A stretch of 64,000 bases of DNA from Thraustochytrium sp. TN22 (GCA_013306675.1 JABLUY010000032.1:1-64000); one strand, 5' to 3'; shown: positions 34,254-44,463, counted from the stretch's first letter. The notes: generated from the sequence alone by a model not told the origin. A program made the numbers and translations.

Positions 34254-35069
34254 TCAGAGCTTGGAGGGCTCGCCCCGAAAGTCGTTAAAGTTGCCGCCGC
34301 GGCCAGCGCCGCCCGCGAATCGGGCAGCGCCCTGCACGCCTTCCGCCAGCACCGCGGCGCCGTGGCGAAGCTCGTTCTGGATGGCCGCGGTCTCGTTCAT
34401 GGTCCATTGCTCGAGCGCGCTGGCGCGGTCAGACCGCATCGTCGCCTGAGGAAAGGACGCAAGCTGCGCGGCCAATCTCTCAGCCTCAGCGCGCGCTTGG
34501 CCCCGAGGCACCACGCGATTTGCGAGGCCCATCCCGAGCGCCTCCGCAGCGCCACACGGCCGGCCGGTGAGGATGAGATCCATGGCGCGGCTCTGCCCGA
34601 TGAGCCGCGGCAGGCGCACCGTGCCGCCATCGATAAGCGGGACACCCCAGCGGCGGCAAAAGACGCCCAGGACCGCGTCCTCCTCGACAACACGCAGATC
34701 GCACCAGCACGCCAGCTCGAGGCCGCCAGCCACCGCATAGCCAGAGACAGCAGCAATGACCGGCTTGCTTAGCTGCATGCGCGTCGGGCCCATGGGGCCG
34801 GGCCCATGCGGCGTCACCACGTTGGCATTTTCCTTGGACGCCACCGCCTTGAGGTCAGCGCCCGCGCAAAACGTCCCATTTTCGCCCCAAAGCACTGCAA
34901 CACGCGCGGTCTCGTCCCGCTCGAAGTCGCGAAAGGCGTCAAAGAGGCCTCGCGCCGCCGCGCCGTCAACCGCGTTCTTCTGCTGCGGCCGATTCATTAT
35001 TACCGTCACCACCCGCCCGCCCTCGCAGGCCGCCGTGCGCACGCCGCCGCTGTACGTGCTCCGCATCAT
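34254..35069 (-). CDS. Enoyl-CoA hydratase/isomerase (crotonase) family protein
   Basis: Crotonase-fold enzymes act on acyl-CoA thioesters in fatty-acid and amino-acid breakdown. The frame is open to 35189 but begins there with GTG; the first ATG codons are adjacent at 35069 and 35066, giving 271 residues, normal for the family. The conserved core is clear: MNRPQQKNAVD, the oxyanion-hole segment GTFCAGADLKA, and KPVIAAVSGYAVAGGLELA with the second oxyanion Gly. RVVEEDAVLGVFCRRWGVPL follows, then the C-terminal helix region. If translation started further upstream, the Arg/Ala/Ser-rich extension could be a mitochondrial presequence, but no ATG supports it in this frame. The precise substrate is unresolved. 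Confidence 0.85.
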   Translation of the reverse strand: MMRSTYSGGVRTAACEGGRVVTVIMNRPQQKNAVDGAAARGLFDAFRDFERDETARVAVLWGENGTFCAGADLKAVASKENANVVTPHGPGPMGPTRMQLSKPVIAAVSGYAVAGGLELACWCDLRVVEEDAVLGVFCRRWGVPLIDGGTVRLPRLIGQSRAMDLILTGRPCGAAEALGMGLANRVVPRGQARAEAERLAAQLASFPQATMRSDRASALEQWTMNETAAIQNELRHGAAVLAEGVQGAARFAGGAGRGGNFNDFRGEPSKL

Positions 35070-35345
35070 GGAGCGAACGATGCTGTACCTGCCAGTGGCA
35101 CGGCTTGCTGCTCCCGTCTGCACCGTGACTGCGCTGCACTGCACTGCACTGCCGTTTCTGCCCACTCTTGCCGTCGCCTTCGCCGCCACGCGCTGTCGCT
35201 ACCGCCGCTGCGCTGGCCGTCGGCGTTGCGCGCTTCGTGTCTGATCATGTCTCGAGGTCAGCTCCTCTCAAGGAGGAGCGAAGGAGGAGCGGAACGCCAG
35301 GCTAGCTCTAGCGGGTACTACGTAGCTCTAGCTAACAGTAAGTGG

Positions 35346-35955
35346 CTAGCGCTTGGTCTTGGGTACGAGATAGGCAGGCAGCACCGAGGGCTCGGGCATG
35401 TGTTCCCGCGAGATGGAGATGGCGAGGTGATGCGCGACGACAAACTCATCCTGGTCGAGGCGACGGTCGCCGTCAATGTCGGCAAGCTCCAGGATGCGGG
35501 CGATGGTGGCCTTGGCCAGTCCCGAGCGCAGCAAGAACTCGCTCGCGTCCTTGCCGCGCACGAAGAATCCGTCCGGCTCCGACACGCAGAGCTTCTGGAA
35601 GTTTTTGCTGCACAGCTCGTACCGCTTCTTGGTCACTTCCCACTTGCGGCCCCCCGCGGCGGCCGTGGCGGCGACGTGGCCTGTGCCGCCATTGCCGCTG
35701 TTGGAGGCCGTGGCATGTCCAGCGGACGCGCTTGGATTTGCGAGTGGTCCGGACGGCGGCGCTTGCGTCGGCCTCATCTTGAACGGAGAGCCGCCGCCGC
35801 CGCCGCCGCCGCCGCCACCGCCACCTCCGTTCGCTAGCGCCGGTGCGAGGCCCACGGCTGCTTCTTTGAGCGAGGTTGTGCGCTGGGGAGGCGCCGGCGG
35901 GCCGAATGATCCGGCGTTGCCACCGTGCGTTGACACGAGTAGGTTGCCGATCACC

Positions 35956-35994
<39 letters not shown>

Positions 35995-37424
35995 GGTGCC
36001 GGCGCCGGCGCGCTGCGAATCGTGGCGCCGGACGCAGGGCCAACATAGGTGCTTGGGAAGAGGCCTTCACGGCCATCCGCCTCCGAGGCACCGAACCACC
36101 AATCTGGGTCGTCCGTGTTGATGAGCCGAAGGGTCTGCCCGGCCACCAGCCGCATCTCCACACTTTCGCGTGGCTCGTAGTCGTAGAGCGCCTGGACGTG
36201 GGACGCCTGCGAGAGTTCCATTGGTGCGCTCGGCGCCGACGCTGCGGCTGGAGCCGGCGTGCCCACGAGCGCAGGCGTGGCTTCGTCCAGTTCCTCAGCG
36301 AACTCCTCATTGCCCTCGAGACCGCAGTACACACCGGGGAAGATGCCCACCTCGGTTCTTCCGTCTGGCAGCGTCTTGAGGCCCTTGTACCAGTCCTTGT
36401 TAACCTGCGCGATGATCTCGACCTTCTCTCCTTCCTCCAAGTACAGCTCGTCGTCCTCCTCCGGCTCGTGCTCATACAGCACTGTGACAAAGCGGCTCAC
36501 CTTGCCCTTGCCGCCGGTGGCGCCCGCGGCTGTCTGCGCCGCGAAGGAATCCGCACCGTGGCCATTGCTGGCGTCGCCGGGGCCGGAGCCGCCCACGTCA
36601 AAGCTGCCAACGCGGCCGCGGAAGCCAAGGTTCTGGGTTGCTGTTTGCACTGGGACTGCGGCAACCGCCATGAAGTTCCCAGCCGGCTTCTGACGCGAGG
36701 GCGCCGGCACGCCAAAGACCTCCGTAGCCTGGCCAATGAGGCACTTCGTGACAGTTGTCATGTTCTGGGCCTGCTTCATCATCACCTGCGGGTCTGGCGG
36801 CGCCTGACCGTCGTGCGCCGGCGGTTCGAGCAGGATGGCGCCGAACATGTGTGCGAGGCGGTCCTGATCCGTTAGGCAGTCTCGCAGGAGCGCGCACAGG
36901 TCGCGCAAGATGCCGTAGTTCTTGTGCGGCACGTCTTCCAGGATCTCCTTCACAGAGCGGATGACCTCAGGCTGCGCCGCGGCGGCGTCCGGGCCGCCAT
37001 TCCCCACGACGAAGTCACGCGAGATGAAGACCTCGATGATGTGCGCCGGAATGAGCGACTTGTTCATCTCCCTCAGGAAGAGCTTCACGACGTTGGCCCA
37101 GATGTGCACATCGTGCGCCTGCAGCACCGCCTCCGGGGCCTCGCGGGACCGCAGCAAGTCCTTGGCGGCCTGCTGGAAGGCCGCCAGGTCCTGGTCCGGG
37201 TCGCTGCCGCCCACGCGCAAGAAGAGGTTCTCGGTGTCGAGCGCGTGCTGGCGCAGGTATGCCAACAGCGGCACCAGCGCGGGAAACACCCTGGCCTCCT
37301 CCTCCTCGTTCAGGCCTAGCTTGCGGCTGCTCCCGCCCACCGTGTAGCCCTTGGCGCCGCCGTCCTTCTTGCCGCCGCCGCCGCCCGCCACGCCCTTGCT
37401 CTTGGACTTCTTGAACGGCCGCAT
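35346..37424 (-). CDS. RhoGAP-SH3-SH3-EH multidomain adaptor
   Basis: 692 residues from ATG 37424 (MRPFKKSKSK); upstream sequence in frame is GC-rich Arg/Ala text without ATG. Residues about 43-205 form a RhoGAP domain with arginine finger Arg70 in ENLFLRVGGSD, the ANVVKLFLREMNKSLIP motif (compare KLFLRELPEPLIP in the family) and RLAHMFGAILLEPP. SH3-1 is about 302-360 (VTVLYEHEPEEDDELYLEEGE ... DWYKG ... GIFPGVY) and SH3-2 about 395-452 (VQALYDYEPRESVEMRLVAG ... DWWFG ... GLFPSTYV). A polyQ and a polyG run separate these from a C-terminal EH domain (about 585-690) with EF-hand loop DIDGDRRLDQDEF. This suggests a Rho-family GTPase switch-off coupled to endocytic NPF-motif partners and actin. 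The domain order is unusual. Confidence 0.88.
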
Positions 37425-38204
37425 GTGCCCTGCCGCGCGCCGCGCCCGAGCGCAGCCCTCCGGGAGCCCTCCGGGGGGGGCTCCGCCGCCTGGGCCCGCG
37501 CCCGCGCCTGCCACCGCGCCCGCGCCCGCGCCCGCGCCCGCCCGCGCCCGCCCGCCTCCGCGCGCGCCCAGCCTGGCACTGGCGCCGCGGCACTGCCGGC
37601 GCTGTCTGCTGCAGCACTGCGGCCTGAGCTCGACTCCGAGTCCGGCGACTCCGGCCAGACGGACTCGGACCAACCAGGCAGGCAGGCGGGCAGCCGCAGG
37701 CGCTGCACGCACTGCGGAGGTGGCCAGCTGCTTGCTTGCCTGCCTGCTTGCAGTGCCTTGCAGTGGCGCGAGGCGCCGCTCGTCAGACTCAGGGTCGCCG
37801 CCCCGCCCGCCGCCGCCACGCCACACCTAGCACCCATGGCCAGTCTGACGACTGACCGCAAGCTTGGCAACAATGGCAAGCCTTTACTGTTAGTCAGCCT
37901 GTTGACTGTGAGCGCGGAGCTACTAGGCCTAAGGTTAAGGTTACGTTACGGCGGCGGTCCTCTCACGGATGCGCGACTGCAGTGGTGCAAAGTGAAGGGA
38001 CTCCTCGCGGTCGGCACACGACCGTCCCGAAGGTTCGAGTCGCCGCTCCGTGGCCGGTGGTAACGGGGCAGATTGCCGCGTCAACTGGTCTCCGAGGTCT
38101 GTGCGAGTCGCCTGGTTGGCTGGCCACCTGGCTGTGGCGAAGCAAGAGGTGGTGGTGACTCCTTCTGACATGCATGCTCCGGTTGTCAGGGTGCGAACTC
38201 ACAG
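37425..38204. promoter_or_regulatory. Upstream region of the RhoGAP gene and 3' flank of receptor A
   Basis: 780 bp without a supported gene. It has CCCGCGC-type low complexity (about 37495-37560), GCAGTGCCTTGCAGTGG words near 37745-37765 and a CTACTAGGCCTAAGG stretch near 37918. Confidence 0.45.
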
Positions 38205-39308
38205 TCAGGTACCTGAGGAGGTCGTGCTCGCATGAGCGAAGGACGCGGGCCTACGCAGGCCGTCAATTGGCCTGCGCAGGCCGCCGTCTGATGATCTGTG
38301 CTCATCTCGCCTTGGCTGACAGTGCGAGCCCTGGCTGCTCCGGACGCGGCTGTTGCGACGATAGCTGGTCAGATAGTGTATAGAGGTGGAGTACTTGCTT
38401 GGCAGCCACGCAGATGCGGTCAAAGCAAGCATCGCAAGGACCTGTACAAGAGCATCCACGATGCCGCCGGTATAGTCGAGCATATAGAGATGGTACTTGT
38501 CGGCCGGCACCCCGCCCTCGATCTGGTGGATGATGGGCACGAGCGAAATAATGAGCATCATCACAAAGGTAGTCCCGATCGTCAGTGCCGATAGTCTCAG
38601 GTTCTTGCGCGCAAGGCGCTCCAGCCTCCTAGAATCTGACGTCTGCAGGGTTGACATGCTCCGCGTCTGCTTCAGGACTGCCTTCATGAAAATATACAGG
38701 AACCCGCTGCTGACGACGGTGTCGCCCAATCCGAAGAGAATCGAGAGCACGTGGGAGAAGCTTTGCACGCAAATGTGATTGGGCAAGAACTTGCCCTGGA
38801 TAGTGACCAGCATGAAGCACACCAGAAGCGGCACGACCATAACGAGCTTGTTCACCACCAGGTTGACGATGCGCTCGAAGCCGACCATGTTCTTGTCCGA
38901 CGTGATGGCGGCGCGGCGCAGAAAGATCAGGTAGAGCACCCAATGCGCGAGGACGTAACTCGGAGAAGCCAGAGTGCCCGCGACGTTGCATACACGCCAG
39001 TTTTCCACGCCATGGAAGGGGTAAAACGCGGCGACGACAATGGAAGTCGCCAGGACCAAGCTCACGCAGAGGTGTGAGACCACAAGACGCACGATCCTTT
39101 GCTTTGCAGGCGTGCGCACTTGGTATCTGCCAACGCAAATCACGATGACGAGCGCCGCCACGCAGATGGCTACCAAAAGGACCGCCAATACGCCACGGAA
39201 GAGGTTGTACGACCTCAGTGCTGGGGTGTCCTTGAAGTCGCCCTCAATCGGCAGGTACGCGGTGCGCGCAGACCGGACACCATACGCTTCCCAGAAGCTG
39301 GACGCCAT
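38205..39308 (-). CDS. Seven-transmembrane receptor-like protein A
   Basis: 367 residues from ATG 39308 (MASSFWEAYGVRSART). The open frame extends upstream only from a GTG, and the paralogue at 41729-42799 begins at the matching Met. Seven hydrophobic segments are visible: AVLLVAICVAALVIVICVG; RLVVSHLCVSLVLATSIVVA; SPSYVLAHWVLYLIFL; NKLVMVVPLLVCFMLVTI; SILFGLGDTVVSSGFLYIF; TIGTTFVMMLIISLVPII; and DALVQVLAMLALTASAW. The loop between segments 5 and 6 is basic (SRRLERLARKN), and the tail is Arg/Ser-rich. The topology suits a GPCR or a related seven-pass protein; I see no signature that fixes a class or ligand. Confidence 0.75.
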   Translation of the reverse strand: MASSFWEAYGVRSARTAYLPIEGDFKDTPALRSYNLFRGVLAVLLVAICVAALVIVICVGRYQVRTPAKQRIVRLVVSHLCVSLVLATSIVVAAFYPFHGVENWRVCNVAGTLASPSYVLAHWVLYLIFLRRAAITSDKNMVGFERIVNLVVNKLVMVVPLLVCFMLVTIQGKFLPNHICVQSFSHVLSILFGLGDTVVSSGFLYIFMKAVLKQTRSMSTLQTSDSRRLERLARKNLRLSALTIGTTFVMMLIISLVPIIHQIEGGVPADKYHLYMLDYTGGIVDALVQVLAMLALTASAWLPSKYSTSIHYLTSYRRNSRVRSSQGSHCQPRRDEHRSSDGGLRRPIDGLRRPASFAHASTTSSGT

Positions 39309-40014
39309 GCCTTGCCCCCCCCACGCGCCGGTGGTGGCGCCGTTGGTGGTGCTGGCGTCGGTGCTGGCGCCCGCGCCGCTAGCGCTGAGGTCGAAGGCTT
39401 TGAGGTTCCTAAAGAGAACCAGCGCAGGTGACCCCCTACCAAACAGAACAGACAGAATCAGCCGCACTGCAGGCCCTGGCAGGCCCTGTGCAGTACTAGA
39501 AAGTACCCTAACTTAGGTAACCACTTGACAGTGAGTGAAAAATCCCCAACGGACTTCGGATTCTGTGTGTGGGCGGCAAGGCCTTCAGCGGACGCAACAA
39601 GCCGCACCATCAGCTCGCTGGTTGATGAAAGGCAGCGAGCGTACTACAAGCCCTACCGTTAACAAGTCGAAAGCACTGACAGTCCGCGCGAATGGCTAGG
39701 TTCGATGTACCCGCCAGCGCCGTAGTAACTTACACGTTACCACTGGTAGGGCCCGGCCCGGGGTCACGGTGAGTCGGGGTACCATTGCACCTTCCAAGTC
39801 GTTCGGGCTACGAAAATGCGTTGCGCAGCAGATCTTTCGAAGGCGGACTCCGATCGTCGGGTGTGAAGGGCTTCGCGCCAAAGCGCCATCGAGCCTGAGC
39901 TGGCCTGAGCCGGCGCGACGCGGGCAGTGGGGGCGAGCAGGTTCACAAGACTGGAAGGCGGCTCCCGGGATCACAGTAGCTCACGCCAGGCGGTCGGTCC
40001 TCCCTGCCACTTTC
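39309..40014. other. Spacer between receptor A and the broken alpha-galactosidase
   Basis: About 700 bp with no supported gene. One small hairpin has arms GCTCGCTG (39613-39620) and CAGCGAGC (39633-39640). It should include the upstream region of receptor A. Confidence 0.4.
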
Positions 40015-41266
40015 GTGGGCTTGGCCTCGGCGGTCCACCTCGCGCTGCAGGCCTGCACCAGCCTCGTGCAGGGCGCAGACCATGATGGAATTGCGTCCAA
40101 GCCGCCCATGGGCTGGCCCACGAGGAACCAGTTGGGCCCTTAGATTTTGCAGAAGATCGTTCTTGACGCCGCGCGGCCCATCGTGGCCAGATGGCCGCAT
40201 CTCCGCGAGCGGCGAGGGCATCTCCTTTGCGGACTTGCGCTACACAGACGTGGGCGTGGACGACAGCTGGCAAAAGTGTGGCGCCGGCTACAAGGGCAGC
40301 TACCACACCAAGAGCGGCGACCCCATTGTCAACGAGAAGCTCTTCCCGAATGTTGGCACCATGGTGAGCGAAATTCACCAGCTCGGGCTCACCGCGGGGT
40401 GGTACATGAACTCTTGAATTTGCAGGGAGCGTGGTGATTTCTGGCCGGGCAGAACCCACTACAAAGGCGACGCCAACTTCATCCTCAGGAGCAAGTTCGA
40501 CACGGTGAAAGTCGACGGCTGAAGCATGTTCCAGAACAGAAGAGCTCGGAAACCCGGGAAACCAGATCATGATCGATAGTCGCAATCGCCGCCCGACGCA
40601 CACAGGGCCTGGCGACTGCCCTTTTCACATGTAACGCATCGGTCACGATCTCTTCGAGCTCTTTCGTTTCACCTGGGAGAGTCTGCAGACAATGATTCCC
40701 TACCTCGACGATGGCCCGCTCTCGCGGCCTGGCTGCTGGGCGTACCCAGACTTGCTGCAGGTTGGCAACCTGAATGACTACTCGGAGAGTCGCGCACACT
40801 CTTTTTGTCTGGGTCGTCACGAGCTCGCCGCTCATCACGGGCCACAACGTTTCAGATGATGGCGTGGCCGCTCCTCTCAAACAAGCTCGCTATTGCCATC
40901 AACCAGGACTGTGCCGGCCACCCTGGCCGAATGGTGCAGCAGAGGATGGGCTTTACCGAGATGCCCACTGGCATGCAGGCCTGGGTAAAGCCACTTTCCG
41001 ACGGCGCCTATGCTGTGATACTGCTCAACGACGGCGCGCCGTGGCACGGTCTGGAGGTCATGCGCACGCTCTTTCGCAGCCTCCGCGTGCCAAAGGGACT
41101 TCGTCTGGTCAAGGCGATCGACGTGAACACTCAGGAAGCCATCGATCTCGAGCATGACGAGGAGTCCTTCACGATCGGCGTTAGCGGGCGTGACGCTGCA
41201 CTCCTTAAGCTCTACTTTTCCAGGGCCGAGCAGGAGATAAGCGCACTCGAAGCGATGGAAAGCTAG
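40015..41266 (+). pseudogene. Broken GH27 alpha-galactosidase-like gene
   Basis: GH27 enzymes remove terminal alpha-galactose. Family landmarks occur in the right order but in different frames. These are PPMGW (about 40100); YTDVGVDDSWQKC and LFPNVGTMVSEIHQLGLTAG with WYMNS (40235-40414); KVDG before SMFQN (about 40510); RIGHDLFELFRFTWESLQTM (about 40640); CWAYPDLLQVGN (about 40735); VVTSSPLITGHNVS (about 40815); and LLSNKLAIAINQD with the C-terminal beta domain to 41266. In-frame stops occur after WYMNS and after KVDG (both TGA where Cys is usual) and before RIGHDL (TAA), plus several frame changes. Introns alone do not explain this, since stops lie inside conserved blocks. It sits between two paralogous receptor genes. 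Confidence 0.75.
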
Positions 41267-41728
41267 CTCTTCGGGCTGGATCCTCTCCCTCCCACCACCA
41301 AAGGAAGCAAGCAAGGAAGCAAGCAAGGAAAGACACTGACACATCAGGCCGACTGGGCCACATGCGGCGCCGACGGTCAAGCTTCAGCCTACAATCAATT
41401 GAACGCGCAAGGCATGTCCAGGCCCCATTGGCAACTAGAAGATTTCTACGAAAAGCGAGACTGAACTCGCATCAGGCCACGAAAACTGGAAGTTGGGTGC
41501 TAGAATACCATGAACGAAGAGAAACGGTTCCCAGCTGCGGATGCTTCCGTCACCCAGGCAGACACAGTGCGGATTCCACCCACTGTTACCATCAAACGAT
41601 GGCGATCGCGGCTCGACCAGCGTCCCTGGCTTGCAGGGGACGCGCCCGGCAGCAATCAATCAAGTTTTTTCGCGATGCTTTCGCGATGAGTGCTACCCCT
41701 TGGCACTCTGGCTCGATTGGGTCTGCGA
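41267..41728. other. Spacer between the broken galactosidase and receptor B
   Basis: About 460 bp with AAGGAAGCAAGC repeats near 41300-41335. No gene supported. Confidence 0.4.
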
Positions 41729-42799
41729 TCAGGTGTTGAAGCTAGTGTTGCTCGCCTTGGCGCGCGAAGAGGGCCTGGGCGGGCCGCCATTTAATGGTTC
41801 GTGCTCGTCCCGCCTCGAGTGCGAGCTGTAACTGCTCCTGACGCGGCTGCGTCGACGGATACTCATCCATCGGAGGCTAGATTGCTTGCTCGGCAGCCAA
41901 GCAGACGACGTCAGAGCAAGCATTGCTATAACCTGGACGAGAGCATCCACGATGCCACCGGTGAAATCGAGCATGTAGAGGTGGTACTTATCGGCCGGCA
42001 CCCCGCCCTTGATTTCGTGAATAACGGGCACGAGCGAAATGATGAGCATCATCACAAAGGTAGTCCCGATCGTCAGTGCCGATAGTCTCAGGTTCTTGCG
42101 CGCCAGGCGCTCCAGCCTCCTGGAATCTGATGTCTGCATTGTCGCCATCTTACGCGTCTGCTTCAGGACTGCCTTCATGAAAATATAAAGGAACCCGCTG
42201 CTGATGATGGTGTCGCCCAACCCGAAGAGAATCGAAAGCACGTTGGAGAAGCTTTGCACGCAAATGTGATTGGGCAAGAACTTGCCCTGAATAGTAACCA
42301 GCATGAAGCACACTAGAAGCGGCACGATCAGAACGAGCTTGCTCACCACCAGGTGGATGATGCGCTCGAAGCCACCCATGTTCTTGTCCGATGTGATGGC
42401 AGCGCGGCGCAGAAAGATCAGGTAGAGCAACCAGTGGGAAATCACATAGCACGGGGATATCACCGTGCCCACGACGTTGCATACTTGCCAGTCCTCCGCG
42501 CCATTAAATGGGTAAAACGCAATGACAGCAACGTTTGATGCCATTGTCAAGCTCACGCACAGATGAGGAACCACGAGACGCACGATTTTTTGCTTTGCCG
42601 GCGCGCGTACATGGTTTCTGCCAACGCAAGTCACGACGGCGAGTGACACCACGCAGACGACTACCAGAAGCATGGCGACCACGCCACGGAAGAGGTTGTA
42701 CGATCTCAGCGCTGAGGTGTCCTCGAAATCGCCCTCGATCGGCAGGTACGCAGTGCGCGCAGACCGGACTCCATACTTTTCCCAGAAGCTGGACGCCAT
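41729..42799 (-). CDS. Seven-transmembrane receptor-like protein B (paralogue of A)
   Basis: 356 residues from ATG 42799 (MASSFWEKYGVRSART). It is colinear with receptor A and, by eye, roughly 80% identical over the seven-pass core. Blocks such as VTIQGKFLPNHICVQSFS and GTTFVMMLIISLVP are unchanged, and the DNA around 42050-42190 is nearly identical to 38560-38700. Differences concentrate in segments 1-3 (for example CVVSLAVVTCVG) and in the Arg/Ser-rich cytoplasmic tail. Same strand and 3.5-kb offset indicate a tandem duplication. Both copies have intact frames, so both may be functional. Ligand and coupling are unknown. Confidence 0.75.
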   Translation of the reverse strand: MASSFWEKYGVRSARTAYLPIEGDFEDTSALRSYNLFRGVVAMLLVVVCVVSLAVVTCVGRNHVRAPAKQKIVRLVVPHLCVSLTMASNVAVIAFYPFNGAEDWQVCNVVGTVISPCYVISHWLLYLIFLRRAAITSDKNMGGFERIIHLVVSKLVLIVPLLVCFMLVTIQGKFLPNHICVQSFSNVLSILFGLGDTIISSGFLYIFMKAVLKQTRKMATMQTSDSRRLERLARKNLRLSALTIGTTFVMMLIISLVPVIHEIKGGVPADKYHLYMLDFTGGIVDALVQVIAMLALTSSAWLPSKQSSLRWMSIRRRSRVRSSYSSHSRRDEHEPLNGGPPRPSSRAKASNTSFNT

Positions 42800-43575
42800 G
42801 AAGGAATGCCGTACAGTGTTCACGCTCTTGTTGCCACAGCCACAGTCACTGCTGGTGCTGGTGCTGCTGGTTCTGGTTCTGGTGCTGGTGGTGCTGGTGG
42901 TGCTGGTGATGCTGGTGGTGCTGGTGCTGGTGCTACTGGTGCTGATGCTGGTGCTGGTGCTGCCCCTGAAGACAAATCGTACTCCACAGAGACGCGAACA
43001 TGGGGTGATCAGAGCGGACTGCTTTGGAATGCCAGTCGCACATCGTCGGTGCGGTGGTGCCTGGGTATGGTACCCACCTGGTACCAGGTATTGTGAGAGG
43101 CTAACGGATCCTTTGCTGGTTGCCTGACAAGTGAAACAACCCGGCCTTGCGCTTACGGTGGTATTTTCTTTCGGATGGGCCTAGCCAGTGGGCAGGCCAC
43201 ATGATGAGTGCTTCAAGCCTCGTACCGCCTCGTAGCGGTGCAGTGCATGATTGCCGAGTTGCCACAAGACTCCGTCTGGTGGGTGGGTGACGCGACCGGA
43301 CGTAGGCAGTCATGAACTAACTTACAGGAAGACGTCAAAGCATGCGTATGGCCGCACACGGCGCAATGTTAGTCTGGTCCGTGTCCTGCCTCTTCGTTGC
43401 TCGCAATCACCTGACCACGATTGCCGTCTTCCATGGGTGTCCCGGCCAGGCAAGTAGCACCACCTTGGAACGTTTGACTCGGAAGGGCACGCGTCGCGTT
43501 CGTCCACCGCCGCCGTGACCAGAGCCGCAAGATTTCCCGCCGCAACGGCGGACCGCGACCGCCCCGTAGGCGGAG
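42800..43575. promoter_or_regulatory. Divergent spacer between receptor B and the unknown helical gene
   Basis: About 780 bp. It contains the GGTGCT-type repeat described separately; otherwise nothing is supported. Confidence 0.4.
42848..42964. repeat. GGTGCT/GGTTCT/GGTGGT trinucleotide-hexanucleotide repeat
   Basis: An imperfect array of GGTGCT-like units, directly upstream of receptor B. It would read as Ala/Gly or Leu/Val runs but has no supported gene around it. Receptor A has a much shorter related stretch (about 39330-39375). Confidence 0.85.
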
Positions 43576-44463
43576 ATGGAAGGCAGCGGCGCCCTCGCGG
43601 GCGTGCTAGGCGCGGGCGCGGATGACGCGGCACGTTTAGAGACGCTCTTGCTGGACCGCTTCCGGCTGCGCCTGAAAATGGGGCCGCGCGACGCGCTGCC
43701 CATGTCGTTCTGCTACGCGCTCGCCGCTGCCGCGCGGCCTGACACGGCCTTCGACGGGCTCGACGCTGCGCGGGGCCCTGCTGCCGCGCCGGCCGCCGCC
43801 GCAGCAGCAGCTGCCGCAGCCGCTGCCGCTGCCGCTGCAGCGACGGAGGCGGCGCACCGGCCTGCGGATGACGCGTTGGACGCGCTTGTGGTGGCGAGCG
43901 AGCTGCTTCAGGCGCTGGAGCGTGGCGTGGACGCCGTGGAGCGCCTCGCGCTGCGCTACGTCGCGGCCGCGGCAGCCTTGGGTACCTATGGGAGCTCAGT
44001 GACGCCTATGGACGCCTACATGCACGGCGTGCTGCGCCGAGACGTAGCGCAGGCGCTGCGCGAGCGCGTTCAGGCGCTGCGCGAGGAGCGAGCACTCTAC
44101 GAGGAGCTCACGGCGCAGCTGCCGGTGCCGGACGGCGATGAAGACAGTCCTAGCCCTACCGTCATGGAGCCGGTCGAGGTGCTCGCGGCGCCGATGCGCA
44201 AGCTCGAGGCGGCGCTGGCCGCCGCCGCCCCTGAGATTGACCGCGTGCGCGACATGTGGACCGAGGCCAAGGAGCATGTGCCGGCCAATGCGCTCGCGCG
44301 CCTCCTCGCCACGACGCGTTTGCGCGCGCTGGCGAAGTCGCTCGTACGCGAATCTCCGCCCAACTCGCTTCACGCCGAGGACCGCATCGCAACGGTGCGT
44401 CGCGCCGAGCTCAAGTCGCTCTCTGCAGCATTACTCGCACGCGGAGGCCTGGAGGCGGTCTAG
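43576..44463 (+). CDS. Uncharacterised helical protein
   Basis: I do not recognise it. The 295-residue frame starts at ATG 43576 (GAGATGG context, as in the GT4 gene). It has a short N-terminal domain (LETLLLDRFRLRLKMGPRDA), a polyalanine run (about residues 73-91) and then mostly helix-forming sequence rich in Ala, Leu, Glu and Arg. Candidate coiled coils are ALRERVQALREERALYEEL and RKLEAALAAAAPEIDRVRDM. No signal peptide or membrane segment. Codon use matches neighbours, and the stop is 123 bp from the convergent lectin-like gene. It could be a subunit of a larger complex; that is speculation. Confidence 0.6.
   Translation: MEGSGALAGVLGAGADDAARLETLLLDRFRLRLKMGPRDALPMSFCYALAAAARPDTAFDGLDAARGPAAAPAAAAAAAAAAAAAAAAATEAAHRPADDALDALVVASELLQALERGVDAVERLALRYVAAAAALGTYGSSVTPMDAYMHGVLRRDVAQALRERVQALREERALYEELTAQLPVPDGDEDSPSPTVMEPVEVLAAPMRKLEAALAAAAPEIDRVRDMWTEAKEHVPANALARLLATTRLRALAKSLVRESPPNSLHAEDRIATVRRAELKSLSAALLARGGLEAV

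Noticed and set aside
38020-38065. Possible tRNA gene because of a GGTTCGAGTC B-box-like word.
   Set aside because: No cloverleaf, A box or matching acceptor stem could be drawn on either strand.
39309-39467. 53-residue N-terminal extension of receptor A.
   Set aside because: It begins with GTG, and the paralogue starts at the equivalent internal Met.
40235-40640. Two TGA codons in the GH27 remnant fall where Cys is usual, suggesting selenocysteine.
   Set aside because: A TAA also interrupts a conserved block and several frame changes follow, so loss of the gene explains the data better; TGT/TGC to TGA is a common single change. No SECIS-like element was sought beyond eye inspection.
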